This document shows, one piece after another, positions 27,437 to 37,184 of a DNA stretch of 59,717 nt. Both the position numbers and the translations under genes were made by a program. Source of the stretch: Sulfurimonas sp. SAG-AH-194-C21 (lineage in GTDB: Bacteria; Campylobacterota; Campylobacteria; Campylobacterales; Sulfurimonadaceae); assembly GCF_029215985.1 (NCBI RefSeq), contig NZ_JAEMVC010000010.1, positions 1 through 59,717 of the forward strand. Reading direction: 5' to 3'. Within the stretch, counting starts at the first letter, position 1, and every line of letters begins with the position of its first letter. The notes under the pieces are model-generated. The model was not told where the DNA came from, did not search any database, and worked only from the letters and a program-made list of their open reading frames with translations.

Positions 27437-30400
27437 ATGAACAAAATAAATTTAAGTCGAAGAAACTACAACTATCTTGTTGCTAATGAAACGCTAGAAG
27501 ATTATTCACTTCGCTATGCACCAAAATCATTTAGAAAGTTTTCAGAATTACTTATAGCAAATACTGCTCTTGGAAGTATATCTTTTTTAGCCCTAGAAGC
27601 CATAGGAGCATCTATAGCTATGAGTTATGGCTCATGTACTGCTATTTGGGCTATTGTCATTGCTGCTGTAATTATATTTTTAACAGCGATTCCTATTAGT
27701 TATCATGCAGCTCGGTATAACATAGATATTGACTTGATAACAAGAAGTGCTGGTTTTGGATATATTGGCTCGACTATTACTTCTCTCATTTATGCCTCTT
27801 TTAGTTTTATATTTTTCGCTCTTGAAGCAGCTATTATGGCACAGGCACTTGAGCTTTACTTTGGACTGCCTCTGTCTTGGGGTTATCTTCTTAGTTCACT
27901 TGTAATTATTCCACTCGTGTTTTACGGGATAACTTTTATAAATAAACTACAGTTATGGACACAGCCTCTATGGATTATTATGATGAGTGCTCCCTTTATT
28001 GCTATATATCTAAAAGAACCAATGGCAATAAATTCTTTTTTAAGTTTTAGCGGAAATATCTCTAATACTTCAGATTTTAATTTTTACTATTTTGGATTTG
28101 CCTTAGGTATTTCACTCTCTTTAATAGGGCAAATTGGTGAACAGGTTGATTACTTGCGTTTTATGCCACCTTTAAAAAAAGAGAATAGGTTTAAGTGGTG
28201 GTTTTCAGTTCTTATAGCTGGTCCAGGATGGATTATTATTGGACTTTCAAAACAACTTGCGGGTATCTTTCTTGCAGGAGTTGTTTTACTAGCAGGATTA
28301 TCTGTTAGTGAAGCAAAAACACCCATAGAGATGTATAACATAGCTTATCAGTATGTATTTGATGACCCAACTACTGCACTACTTACCGCTACATTTTTTG
28401 TTATAGTCTCGCAAATAAAGATAAATGTCACAAACGCTTACTCTGGTTCTCTTGCTTGGTCTAACTTCTTCTCTCGTGTAACACACTCTCATCCTGGTCG
28501 CGTCGTATGGATGGTGTTTAACATTTTTATAGCTCTTTTACTTATGGAACTAGGTCTTTTTGATGCTCTTGAGACTGTTTTAAGTCTTTACTCCAACATA
28601 GCTATCGCTTGGATTAGTGCAGTTAGTGCTGATTTACTTATAAATAAACCTCTCGGGCTCAGCCCAAAGATTATAGAGTTTAAACGTGCACACCTTTACA
28701 ATATAAACCCAGTAGGTACTGGTAGTATGGGTGTGGCTTCCATAGTTTCTATTGTCGCGTTTATGGGTTACTTAGGTGATTATGCACAGAGTTACTCTTC
28801 TATGATAGCAATGGTGTTGGCATTTACCCTCTCTCCTTTGATAGCTTGGTGGACAAAGGGTAAGTTTTACATAGCTCGTGCAAATGACTTACATACAGAG
28901 TTTGTTTCTCAGGAAGTTTTTTTATGCGAGGTGTGCATGCATGAGTATGAAAGAGAAGATATGACATTTTGTCCACTACATGATGTAAATATCTGTTCTC
29001 TTTGTTGTTCATTAGACTCATTGTGTCATGACTCATGTAAGTCAGATACTAAAGATGAACTTTCCACAACGATTGGAAATTATTTAAGTAAATTTACTTA
29101 TAGATATATTTCTCCGACTATGGCGTTTAGATTGTTTAAATTTATTCTGATTATATCACTCAGTTTATTTATATTATCTATGGCTGCTTGGAGTGTGCAA
29201 AACGCTTATATAGATGACCTAAATCCGATAGTACACAGTGTTATGCAAGAAGCATTTTTTACTTTTTATTTCATAATAGCGATATTAACGAGTGTACTAG
29301 TCTGGTGGATTATACTCTCTTATGAAAATAGAGTACTTGCAGAAAAAGAGCTTGAAGAGAGAAATGAAGAGCTGAGCTCACAAAAAGAGTTATATGATTT
29401 AGTTTTTGAAAACTCTGTTCATGCAATATCTATATTAGATTTACAAACAAGACAAATACTTACTTGTAATGAAAAAATGGTTGAGATTATGGAGTTTACA
29501 TCTAAGGATGAAATCTTAGGTGTTGATCCTACTTCCTTTTCTCCAAAGCTTCAGTATGATGGTAGAAAAAGTAGTGAATTAATAGAAGAATATATTCATA
29601 AAGCAGTGAATAATAAAAGCTACTCTTTTGAGTGGATGCATCAAACAAAGAATAAACATGCTTTTTGGGTATATATTACCCTTACATACATTTTTATAAA
29701 AGGCAAGGCTTATATTCATACATCTTTACAAGATATTGATGCTAAAAAAGAGATAGAGCTTAACTTAGCAAATCAAAATATGATTTTAGAAGAGTCTCAA
29801 CGCTTAGCACATATTGGTAGCTGGGAATTTAATTTAGTATCTCGAGAGCTTTCTTGGTCTGAGGAGACATATAGGATTTTTGAAATAGATGTAAATATTA
29901 AAGCCTCAGCTGATTTGTTCTTAAATTCTATACATCCAGAGGATAAAGAGTATGTAAGAAGAGAGTATAAAAGCTCTTTATTAAACAAAAAAAAGCATGA
30001 ACTAAAATATCGTTTACTAATGAAAGATGGTCGTATTAAGTATGTAAATGAACAATGGGAAACTACGTTTGGCTACAATAATGAAGCATTAATATCAATA
30101 GGAACTACTCAAGATATTACAGAGCAAAAAAATATAGAAAAACAACTTGTACAGAACCAAGCGATACTACTTCAACAAGCCAGACTTGCATCGGCTGGAG
30201 AGATGATAGGTAATATATCACATCAGTGGAGACAACCACTTAACACTCTTGGCTTACTTATTCAAAAATTAAGTCTGTATTACGAAAGAGATATGCTTGA
30301 TACACAAAAGATGAAGAGTAGTGTAAAAAAAAGTATGGATTTAATTGAGGGAATGTCAACAACTATTGATGACTTTCGTGACTTTTTTACTCCAGGAAAA

Positions 30401-30868
30401 GGAAGAGAGGTTTTTTCGATAGAAGAGGGGATACAAAAAGCTCACTCTATAATTGAAGCGAATTTATATAACAATTCTATAATGTATAACTTTGAGATGG
30501 ATGATAAAATGCTTAAGATAGAGGGTTATCCTAATGAATTTTCTCAAGTAATAGTAAATATACTCAAAAATTCTCAAGATATTCTCATAGATAATAAAAT
30601 TTCTGATGCTTTTATAAAGGTGAAAACATATCAAGAGGATATAAGCATTATAATTGACATCACAGATAACGGAGGCGGTATAAATAAAGATGTTATTGCA
30701 AAAGTTTTTGAACCTTACTTTACGACAAAAGAGGAAGGAAAAGGTACCGGAATCGGACTATATATGTCCAAGATAATAATTGATGAGCATCATAAGGGAG
30801 AACTCTCTGTAGCAAATACAGATGATGGCGTTTGCTTTAAAATCAAACTTCCAAATGTAGAGCATTAA
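27437..30868 (+). CDS. NCS1-type transporter fused to PAS-PAS-histidine kinase
   Basis: This is a 1143-residue membrane protein. Residues about 25-480 form a 12-helix domain like nucleobase-cation-symport-1 (cytosine/purine permease) proteins. A cysteine-rich segment follows (about 495-535; CEVC, FCPLHD, ICSLCC, CHDSC) that could bind zinc, then two more helices (about 560-580 and 608-630) and two PAS domains (about 648-775 and 785-900). The kinase has the H-box NISHQWRQPLNTLGLL, N-box VIVNILKNSQDIL, DNGGGIN and GKGTGIGLYMS. It is probably a sensor whose transport domain binds or imports the signal molecule, a transceptor. The start codon has only a weak ribosome site. Confidence 0.9.
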   Translation: MNKINLSRRNYNYLVANETLEDYSLRYAPKSFRKFSELLIANTALGSISFLALEAIGASIAMSYGSCTAIWAIVIAAVIIFLTAIPISYHAARYNIDIDLITRSAGFGYIGSTITSLIYASFSFIFFALEAAIMAQALELYFGLPLSWGYLLSSLVIIPLVFYGITFINKLQLWTQPLWIIMMSAPFIAIYLKEPMAINSFLSFSGNISNTSDFNFYYFGFALGISLSLIGQIGEQVDYLRFMPPLKKENRFKWWFSVLIAGPGWIIIGLSKQLAGIFLAGVVLLAGLSVSEAKTPIEMYNIAYQYVFDDPTTALLTATFFVIVSQIKINVTNAYSGSLAWSNFFSRVTHSHPGRVVWMVFNIFIALLLMELGLFDALETVLSLYSNIAIAWISAVSADLLINKPLGLSPKIIEFKRAHLYNINPVGTGSMGVASIVSIVAFMGYLGDYAQSYSSMIAMVLAFTLSPLIAWWTKGKFYIARANDLHTEFVSQEVFLCEVCMHEYEREDMTFCPLHDVNICSLCCSLDSLCHDSCKSDTKDELSTTIGNYLSKFTYRYISPTMAFRLFKFILIISLSLFILSMAAWSVQNAYIDDLNPIVHSVMQEAFFTFYFIIAILTSVLVWWIILSYENRVLAEKELEERNEELSSQKELYDLVFENSVHAISILDLQTRQILTCNEKMVEIMEFTSKDEILGVDPTSFSPKLQYDGRKSSELIEEYIHKAVNNKSYSFEWMHQTKNKHAFWVYITLTYIFIKGKAYIHTSLQDIDAKKEIELNLANQNMILEESQRLAHIGSWEFNLVSRELSWSEETYRIFEIDVNIKASADLFLNSIHPEDKEYVRREYKSSLLNKKKHELKYRLLMKDGRIKYVNEQWETTFGYNNEALISIGTTQDITEQKNIEKQLVQNQAILLQQARLASAGEMIGNISHQWRQPLNTLGLLIQKLSLYYERDMLDTQKMKSSVKKSMDLIEGMSTTIDDFRDFFTPGKGREVFSIEEGIQKAHSIIEANLYNNSIMYNFEMDDKMLKIEGYPNEFSQVIVNILKNSQDILIDNKISDAFIKVKTYQEDISIIIDITDNGGGINKDVIAKVFEPYFTTKEEGKGTGIGLYMSKIIIDEHHKGELSVANTDDGVCFKIKLPNVEH

Positions 30869-31776
30869 AAATCAAATATATCATCTAAATCAAAGTTTTC
30901 TTCACAAGCGACAGGTGTTATGATCTGTGAGATAGTTTCATAGTCTGCTTGAATGGAATTGTTCATAAAGTCTATATCTGCACCACCTTGTATAAAGAGT
31001 GTATTTAACCATCTGTCAATGTTTCCTACAAAACCATATACTAGGCTAAACTGATCGGTATCAAAGAGAAGAAATGCATCTTTATCTGTATTTAATAAGT
31101 TTAGAAAATTATTTAAAGTTGTTGTTACATTTGTTATTTCATCATAGTAACGCAGGGTAAAACAAAAGAGTGAAAAAGATGAGCGTAGTTTGATAAAGTG
31201 ATGCTCGCTAATAGCACCTTTGTGTATTTGGTAACTAATCTCTTGCATGTCATCATTAAGGCTTAGAAGCTCTTGCAAATCATCTTGAGTGAGGAAGTAG
31301 TAAGGCTCTAGACACTTAATTTGAGGCTCTTCTTTTACAGAGTTTAGAAGTTTTTCTTCTCTACTCTTATCTGCTATCTCTTGTTTGAGTATTTTTAGTT
31401 CATACTCTTTTTTAAGTAGTTTAATACTGATTTTATTTTTCTCATAGATAAATTCAGTAGATGTGTTTTGTAGGTATGCTTCAAAAAGTACTGCTACTTT
31501 TTCATTCCAGAGTGTAAAGTAAAAATTGTCTTCATTCTCTTCTAGTATTATTTCAAAAAAATGTGCATCTTCACGTGAAACATAGAGTAGTGCAAAGTTA
31601 TAAAAACTCGACACAAAATTGTGAAGTGTATCGTGCTTGGAATCCTGAGTAGAAGTTATATAGTCCCAAAACTGGTTTAGGTCCTCTTCGGTACTTATGG
31701 ATATGACATGTTTAATGCTAAATATATCTTTAACATCTTTATCGTAGAGGTTTATTATTTTTCTTTTTGTTCTCAA
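30865..31776 (-). CDS. Undescribed protein without receiver domain (paralogue B)
   Basis: This 303-residue protein starts with TTG 31776, the only usable start codon after an in-frame stop at 31801-31803. It has no signal peptide or helix long enough for the membrane. The first half has alternating strands with a stretch of acidic and aromatic residues (NEDNFYFTLWNEK) that resembles a segment of paralogue A (DENFFYFSMDNMK). The second half is helical and ends with DIDFMNNSIQADYETISQ and DDIFDF, nearly the same as paralogue A. Its end overlaps the end of the NCS1-kinase gene by four bases, on the opposite strand. Function unknown; the context is signalling. Confidence 0.75.
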   Translation of the reverse strand: MRTKRKIINLYDKDVKDIFSIKHVISISTEEDLNQFWDYITSTQDSKHDTLHNFVSSFYNFALLYVSREDAHFFEIILEENEDNFYFTLWNEKVAVLFEAYLQNTSTEFIYEKNKISIKLLKKEYELKILKQEIADKSREEKLLNSVKEEPQIKCLEPYYFLTQDDLQELLSLNDDMQEISYQIHKGAISEHHFIKLRSSFSLFCFTLRYYDEITNVTTTLNNFLNLLNTDKDAFLLFDTDQFSLVYGFVGNIDRWLNTLFIQGGADIDFMNNSIQADYETISQIITPVACEENFDLDDIFDF

Positions 31777-31847
31777 ATTGTATTCTTTATATTTTAAATT
31801 TTATTATATATGGTCTGCGATATTACTAAGGTTAAGCTTGGTAAGCC

Positions 31848-33602
31848 TTAAATAATACTACTAATAGCGATATGGCTAGGTTCATTTTTGGCAACTTTTT
31901 TTTGCACTGATAAAACATCGTTAATGCAAGTAGAAAAATTATGTGTATTGTTCTTGTTTGTAAGAATTATAGAAGCACTCACAGTTAAAAGTGGAAACTT
32001 CCTAAGCTCACCATCTCTGTTTTTTGCGATGATATGACCTCTGTCTTTGTCTTCTTTTGAGTAGAAGTCTTTAGCACTTTGACAAAAAATTGCAATGGCT
32101 TCAGAGATATACTTAATGCAGGTGTCTTGCTCATGGTAAACTCTATTTGCTACAAAAAAGTCATCTCCCCCAATATGTGCTTTGAAGAAATCAGATGGAA
32201 GGTTTTTGCGCATAATGTCAGCAAAAAGTTGTATAACTCTATCGCCATTTCTAAATCCGTAAACATCATTAAAGGCTTTAAAGTTGTCTAAATCAAAGTA
32301 ACATAACATATGGTTTGATGGTTCCATCTCTATTTTTGATATGTATTTTTGAATCATTCTATTACCAGGTAGTTTCGTTAAAGGATTTTGGTCTCTAGCA
32401 ACAATAAGGTTTTCCTCATTCATAATGCTAATAATAGCTCTTGCAGATAAAAATCCATAATAAGATGAATTTTTAGTGATGATGATACCTGCTGAATCAG
32501 GATTATTTGTAAAAAGTTCTATAATCGTTTCAAGACTACTGTTTATGTCACTATTTGCACAGGGTATGATAAAGTTTTTTAGTTTTGATTTTTCTGAAGT
32601 ATCATTATGTAAAAGTGAAATACCATAGGGAGAGTAGAGGTACTCTTTAATCTGATTGTCATAAAATATACCTACGGGTTCGTTGAGTTTATTTACTACA
32701 GGAGTAATTTGAATAGTTTTATTTTTTTTAAAGTACTCTACAACTTCATCCATCTGTTGGTGTTTATAGAGTGGCGGGATGTTTTGTATAAACTTTTGTA
32801 TTTTAGTGTTATTTTGAGAGTTGCGTTTGGAACTTTTTAATATAGTGACAATATTTTGATAGATATCTACTATCTCATCGGTATTTTGTGTTGGGTACTG
32901 TACAAGGTAGCCCTGAACAAGATGACAACCTATCTCTTTACAAATAAGAAGTTCTTGTTCTGTCTCTACACCCTCAGCTATCACTTGTATGCCTAGTTGG
33001 ATTGAGAGGTTTGTGATGCTTCTTAGCATAAGTTGCTTTTTCATATTTTTATCTATGTCTTGTAAAAAATATCTATCTATTTTGATAATATCAGGAGCAG
33101 AATCAAAAAGAAGTTTATACCCAGAGTACCCAACACCAAAATCATCTATAGCGATACAAAAGTTTTCGCTTTTATAGTGTGTAATGATTTTTTCAATACT
33201 TGTATCACCAGAGATTTCATGGCGTTCTGATATCTCAAAGCAGATATTTTCTTTTTTTATACCTAACTTTTTGAGTATAGTATTTGTATTTCCTACTTTA
33301 AAGTCAGGCATAGATAAAAGTCTGTTGTCAAGATTATAAAAGAGTTTTATATTTTCATAGTTGTTGATTGTTGTAAACTTTTTAAAAGTTTTTTCTCTGA
33401 GTGCTAGGTCAAATGAGTATAAAACCCCATCTTTGTAAGCTGTGTCAAAAAGTTCGAAGATAGACTTAAAACCAGCATCTCTAAAGTTACGTAAAAGGGC
33501 TTCGACAGCATAAGTTTTACCAGTATGTATGTTTAAAATGGGTTGAAAAGCTATATCTAAGAGTTCTAGTTTTTGTAGCCATCTGTTTGTTAATGTATTC
33601 AT
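31848..33602 (-). CDS. EAL-CBS-GGDEF cyclic di-GMP protein
   Basis: This protein is 584 residues from ATG 33602; a TTG six bases upstream is the alternative. The EAL phosphodiesterase domain (about 12-250) has the EALLR motif, the catalytic CFEISER and AIDDFGVGYSG segments and IAEGVE, so it should hydrolyse cyclic di-GMP. Two CBS-like repeats (about 285-400) follow. The GGDEF domain (about 405-584) has an altered signature (IGGDDFF), so its cyclase activity is uncertain; it may bind GTP. A Pho-box promoter lies directly in front and its -10 would start transcription at or next to the ATG. The gene follows phoR on the same strand. Confidence 0.92.
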   Translation of the reverse strand: MNTLTNRWLQKLELLDIAFQPILNIHTGKTYAVEALLRNFRDAGFKSIFELFDTAYKDGVLYSFDLALREKTFKKFTTINNYENIKLFYNLDNRLLSMPDFKVGNTNTILKKLGIKKENICFEISERHEISGDTSIEKIITHYKSENFCIAIDDFGVGYSGYKLLFDSAPDIIKIDRYFLQDIDKNMKKQLMLRSITNLSIQLGIQVIAEGVETEQELLICKEIGCHLVQGYLVQYPTQNTDEIVDIYQNIVTILKSSKRNSQNNTKIQKFIQNIPPLYKHQQMDEVVEYFKKNKTIQITPVVNKLNEPVGIFYDNQIKEYLYSPYGISLLHNDTSEKSKLKNFIIPCANSDINSSLETIIELFTNNPDSAGIIITKNSSYYGFLSARAIISIMNEENLIVARDQNPLTKLPGNRMIQKYISKIEMEPSNHMLCYFDLDNFKAFNDVYGFRNGDRVIQLFADIMRKNLPSDFFKAHIGGDDFFVANRVYHEQDTCIKYISEAIAIFCQSAKDFYSKEDKDRGHIIAKNRDGELRKFPLLTVSASIILTNKNNTHNFSTCINDVLSVQKKVAKNEPSHIAISSII

Positions 33603-33608
33603 AACCAA

Positions 33609-33641
33609 ATTGTATATAATGGCTATTACAAAGAGGTTACA
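33609..33641 (-). promoter_or_regulatory. Pho-box promoter of the EAL-CBS-GGDEF gene
   Basis: On the minus strand TGTAACC (33641-33635), four bases, TGTAATA (33630-33624), nine bases, then TACAAT (33614-33609). The repeats are 11 bp apart and the spacing to the -10 is the same as at pstS and the porin gene. It lies in the 44-base gap after phoR. Confidence 0.7.
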
Positions 33642-33646
33642 AAGTC

Positions 33647-35026
33647 TTAAAACCTTACACTAAAAGTAGAACCTTGATTCTCTTGACTCTGGATTTTTAA
33701 AGAGAAGTTATGGAGTGTTAAAATATTGCTCACTATAAAAAGACCTAAACCTAGAGAGTTATTCCATGTGTTTTCATTTACACGATAAAATTTATTTGTT
33801 ATATTATTCACATTATCAGGAGAGATTCCTATGCCCGTATCTACTACACTAAAACTCTCATTTGTGTAAGTAACTATCACTTCATCCTCTGAGTATTTAA
33901 ATGCATTTTCTATTAAGTTAGTGATGACCACACTAAAGAGTGAATCATCTCCTTTAATTGTTATATCTTTATCCCCTTTGATAATGACTTCTCTTTTTGG
34001 GTAGCTTAGTTGAATGTTCTCAACAGTTTCATGGATGAGTTTACTCAGGTCAATAGTTTTAAATGTCATCTCTTGAAGTCCGCTATCTAGTTTAGATGAG
34101 AGACGAAGTGTATCTATGAGTTGTGAGAGTCGTACACCATTTTTATATATCTTCGTTATAAATTTTTGTCTAATGTTTACATTTATATCTACATCATCAA
34201 GCAGTGTTTGAGAATAGCCATTTATGATAGCTATAGGATTTTTAAACTCATGAGAGATTGCTGAAATTATGTCATCTTTTTGTTTATTTGAAGTTTGCAG
34301 TTTTGCTGTAAATTTACTTTTTTGCTTCTCTTTCTTTGCAAGGATTTGTGCTACTTTTGTAAGCAGAGATGTAATGTTGTAAAATTCTACAGAGAGAGAT
34401 GAACGGATATATGTCTCTTTTTTCTTTCTTGTCATGGATGTTAAAAAGTTGACAATTTTTTGCACTTCTATTTCGATGCTTTTACTAATCTTAAAAGTGA
34501 TAAAAAAGATGAAACCAAAAAAGAGTGCTAAAATAAGAAGAATTTGTTCCCCTAAAAGTAAGATGTCTTCATTAATACTTTTTATCTCTTTGGAAATCCG
34601 TATATACATAGGTCGCTCTAAATTATCAAATCTTTTTGCTACATAGAGTAGGTCTTTATCTAGTGTATGTGAGTGACGAATCTTATAACCATACTCCTCG
34701 CTGTTGGACTCCACAATTTCTTCTCGATATTTATGATTTTCCATCTTTGTTTTATCTTTATGAGACTCAGCAATAATCTCACCTTCTAAGGATATTAGTG
34801 TTAAACGCAGACCTAGGTTTTTTTTGATGCTTAGGGCTAATGTGTCTAGAGATATATTTGATGGTATGGCTAAGGAGAGTATCTCGATGTTATGCTTTAG
34901 GGATACTCTTGTCTGCTCAATATAAAAGTTTTTTACCCAAAAGTAAGTACTGAGACCAATGGCTATAAAAAGTAAAGAAAAGATAAGAAGAAATTTTCGT
35001 ATCATCAGTTGATGAAATTTTAGCAA
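33647..35026 (-). CDS. phoR: Phosphate-sensing-type histidine kinase PhoR
   Basis: This 459-residue inner-membrane kinase has helices at about 10-30 and 155-178, with a 120-residue periplasmic region between. A linker follows, then the kinase core with H-box ISAISHEFKNPIAIING, N-box ITNLIENAFKYS, DTGIGIS and GLGLFIV. It starts inside the end of the PhoB gene (seven-base overlap), and phoU and the pst genes lie upstream, so it is the Pho-regulon sensor in this genome. The periplasmic domain is much longer than that of E. coli PhoR, so it could also sense a ligand directly. Confidence 0.88.
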   Translation of the reverse strand: MLKFHQLMIRKFLLIFSLLFIAIGLSTYFWVKNFYIEQTRVSLKHNIEILSLAIPSNISLDTLALSIKKNLGLRLTLISLEGEIIAESHKDKTKMENHKYREEIVESNSEEYGYKIRHSHTLDKDLLYVAKRFDNLERPMYIRISKEIKSINEDILLLGEQILLILALFFGFIFFITFKISKSIEIEVQKIVNFLTSMTRKKKETYIRSSLSVEFYNITSLLTKVAQILAKKEKQKSKFTAKLQTSNKQKDDIISAISHEFKNPIAIINGYSQTLLDDVDINVNIRQKFITKIYKNGVRLSQLIDTLRLSSKLDSGLQEMTFKTIDLSKLIHETVENIQLSYPKREVIIKGDKDITIKGDDSLFSVVITNLIENAFKYSEDEVIVTYTNESFSVVDTGIGISPDNVNNITNKFYRVNENTWNNSLGLGLFIVSNILTLHNFSLKIQSQENQGSTFSVRF

Positions 35027-35688
35027 AATAGATATCCCTCACCACGAATGGCTTGTATGTAGTTTTTAAGACCCTTAGGGTCTATAGTTTCTTTAAGGCG
35101 TCGAATCGCTACATTTACAGTTTTGGCTTGTCTGCTCTCTGTATCTCCCCAGACTCGTTCAAGGAGTACATCACGGCTGAGTAGAATGTTGGGGTTTTTG
35201 ATAAACTCTAAAAGTAGGTCACTCTCAAGTTGTGTGAGTTTAACAATTTCTCCATCAATTCTAAAGCTCTTATTTGCAGCATAATAGATAATATCTCTGT
35301 ACTTTATAACATCTTGCATTTGACTTGTGCGACGTATCATAGCATTCACACGAGCCTTAAGTTCATTGATATTAAAAGGTTTTGTGATGTAGTCATCACC
35401 ACCGCGTTCAAAGCCCTCTACGATATCCTCAGATAAATCTTTAGCACTGATATAAATGACAGGATGCGCATACCCTTCATCCCTCAAAGATTGAATAAAA
35501 AAACTCCCTTCTGTCCCTGGAAGATTTCTATCCATAAGTATAAGAGCAATCTCTTCTTCATCTAAAATATCTCTAATGTTACTAGTATCAATACAGGTAA
35601 TAGTGTCATAGCCTTCACTTGTGAGTGTATAGTCCATTAAGTCTAAGATATCCTCTTCGTCATCAACGATTAATATTGTTTTATTCAT
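35020..35688 (-). CDS. phoB: PhoB-type response regulator (OmpR family)
   Basis: This 222-residue regulator has a receiver domain (about 4-120; ILIVDDEED, phospho-Asp in LILMDRNLPGTEGS, Lys in YITKPF) and an OmpR/PhoB winged-helix DNA-binding domain (about 130-222; ITQLE-like a-helix, SRDVLLERVWG, KTVNVAIRRLKETI, IQAIRGEGYLF). It overlaps phoR and follows phoU, so I take it as the activator that binds the TGTAACC repeats described in this annotation. Two close paralogues lie at 43395-44760. Confidence 0.9.
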   Translation of the reverse strand: MNKTILIVDDEEDILDLMDYTLTSEGYDTITCIDTSNIRDILDEEEIALILMDRNLPGTEGSFFIQSLRDEGYAHPVIYISAKDLSEDIVEGFERGGDDYITKPFNINELKARVNAMIRRTSQMQDVIKYRDIIYYAANKSFRIDGEIVKLTQLESDLLLEFIKNPNILLSRDVLLERVWGDTESRQAKTVNVAIRRLKETIDPKGLKNYIQAIRGEGYLFC

Positions 35689-35710
35689 ACTCTAATTGTA
35701 GCAAAATTTC

Positions 35711-36370
35711 TTAGTTGTGAAAATTACCGCCGACTTTTGCATATACTAATAAATTTGCAATACTAATAGCACGAGAAGCAATTTTCCCACTTTTACGTAA
35801 AGCTCTTAACATTTTATGGAATTTTTCAAAAGCATTTGACCCATCTGCTTGGAGTGAAAGGTTTCTCTCCACCATCTCATACAGGTCATCTGTCTTATTT
35901 TCTTCTATGAGTACATCATTGTAAATCTCTTGAATCTCTTCTTCATCTTCGCACTCGAGCATACTAAGTGTAAGTTTAATTGCTTTTACTGTTGAAGTTT
36001 GCATTGGGACTGCGTATTCGTTTATTGTTGATACTTCAAGGTCTTTACATACATCGGTAAAACCGCGAATGAAACTTCTTGTATTTGAGCAAGCACGTGA
36101 AAGTTCATTTGTGATTTTTAAGTAAGCAATAACCTGACGAAGATCTCTTGCTTCTGGAGTATAGAGTGCAAGTACTTTGATGATTGTATTGTCAATATCA
36201 TCTGCTTTGGAGTTGATGTTTTTGATATGTGAGCGTGCTTCTTGAAACTTCTCTTGATTACAATCAGTTAAAGCTTCAGTTATCAAAGTGTTGGCTTTGA
36301 GTAAACCATCGCCTATATGTATAATCTTTGCTTTAATGTTGTTTAGATTTGTTTGAAAGTTTGATTGCAT
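35711..36370 (-). CDS. phoU: PhoU phosphate signalling regulator
   Basis: This 219-residue all-helical protein has two PhoU repeats of three helices (about 10-100 and 115-205). E. coli PhoU links the Pst transporter to PhoR and keeps the regulon off when phosphate is plentiful. The segments TPEARDLRQVIAYLKITNEL and the acidic ECEDEEEIQEIYNDVL are typical of the family. It sits between pstB (24-base gap) and phoB (22-base gap), the standard order. Confidence 0.92.
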   Translation of the reverse strand: MQSNFQTNLNNIKAKIIHIGDGLLKANTLITEALTDCNQEKFQEARSHIKNINSKADDIDNTIIKVLALYTPEARDLRQVIAYLKITNELSRACSNTRSFIRGFTDVCKDLEVSTINEYAVPMQTSTVKAIKLTLSMLECEDEEEIQEIYNDVLIEENKTDDLYEMVERNLSLQADGSNAFEKFHKMLRALRKSGKIASRAISIANLLVYAKVGGNFHN

Positions 36371-36394
36371 ATTATTTCCTTTTTTTTTATTTTT

Positions 36395-37174
36395 TTAACC
36401 AAAACGGCCAGTGATATAGTCTTCAGTCTTTTTCTCTTGCGGATTTAAAAAGATATTTTCTGTTTTGTTGTACTCAACAAGGTCTCCAAGATACATAAAC
36501 GCAGTGTAGTCACTGATACGGCTTGCTTGTTGCATGTTATGTGTAACGATAGCGATGCTCACATCTTTTTTAAGCTCAACAATAAGCTCTTCAATAGCTC
36601 CTGTACTTATAGGGTCAAGTGCAGATGTTGGTTCATCAAAAAGAAGTACTTCTGGTTTAACAGCTACCGCACGGGCGATACATAAACGCTGTTGTTGTCC
36701 ACCTGAAAGACCCATAGCAGACTTATCAAGTCTATCATGAACTTCCCTCCATAATGCTGAACCTTTTAGTGCGATTTCAACTCTATCTGCTAATTCTGTT
36801 TTGTTCTTCACTCCAGAAATTTTAAGACCATAGGCAACATTATCAAAAATACTCATAGGAAAAGGAGTAGGTTTTTGAAAAATCATTCCAATTTTTTGGC
36901 GAAGTTCAATAAACTCGTTCTCTTTTTTTATATCTAATATATCGCTGATGTTTTTATCTGTATCGGTAAATTCTATTTTACCCTCATATTTGTTACCAGG
37001 ATAAAGGTCATGAATACGGTTCATACTTCTAAGCAGTGTAGACTTTCCACAACCACTTGGTCCAATGAGAGCTGTGATTTTATGGCGTTTAATTGGGAGA
37101 TTGATATCCTTTAATGATGGATGATCAACTCCTGGGTAGGTAAAAGAGAATTTTTTGATGTTTAAAACTGGCAT
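36395..37174 (-). CDS. pstB: Phosphate ABC transporter ATPase
   Basis: This 259-residue ATPase of the PstSCAB high-affinity phosphate importer shows Walker [10 protein letters not shown] (about 36-44), a Q-loop in [21 protein letters not shown] (the PTPFPMSIF segment is specific to PstB), signature [14 protein letters not shown], Walker [14 protein letters not shown] and switch THNM. The ribosome site and 10-base gap to pstA indicate one transcript. Confidence 0.97.
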   Translation of the reverse strand: MPVLNIKKFSFTYPGVDHPSLKDINLPIKRHKITALIGPSGCGKSTLLRSMNRIHDLYPGNKYEGKIEFTDTDKNISDILDIKKENEFIELRQKIGMIFQKPTPFPMSIFDNVAYGLKISGVKNKTELADRVEIALKGSALWREVHDRLDKSAMGLSGGQQQRLCIARAVAVKPEVLLFDEPTSALDPISTGAIEELIVELKKDVSIAIVTHNMQQASRISDYTAFMYLGDLVEYNKTENIFLNPQEKKTEDYITGRFG

Positions 37175-37184
37175 ATATATGTTC

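Noticed and set aside
31777..31847. Pho box before paralogue B
   Set aside because: TTAACC and AGTAAT occur, but not at 11-bp spacing nor at the right distance from a -10.
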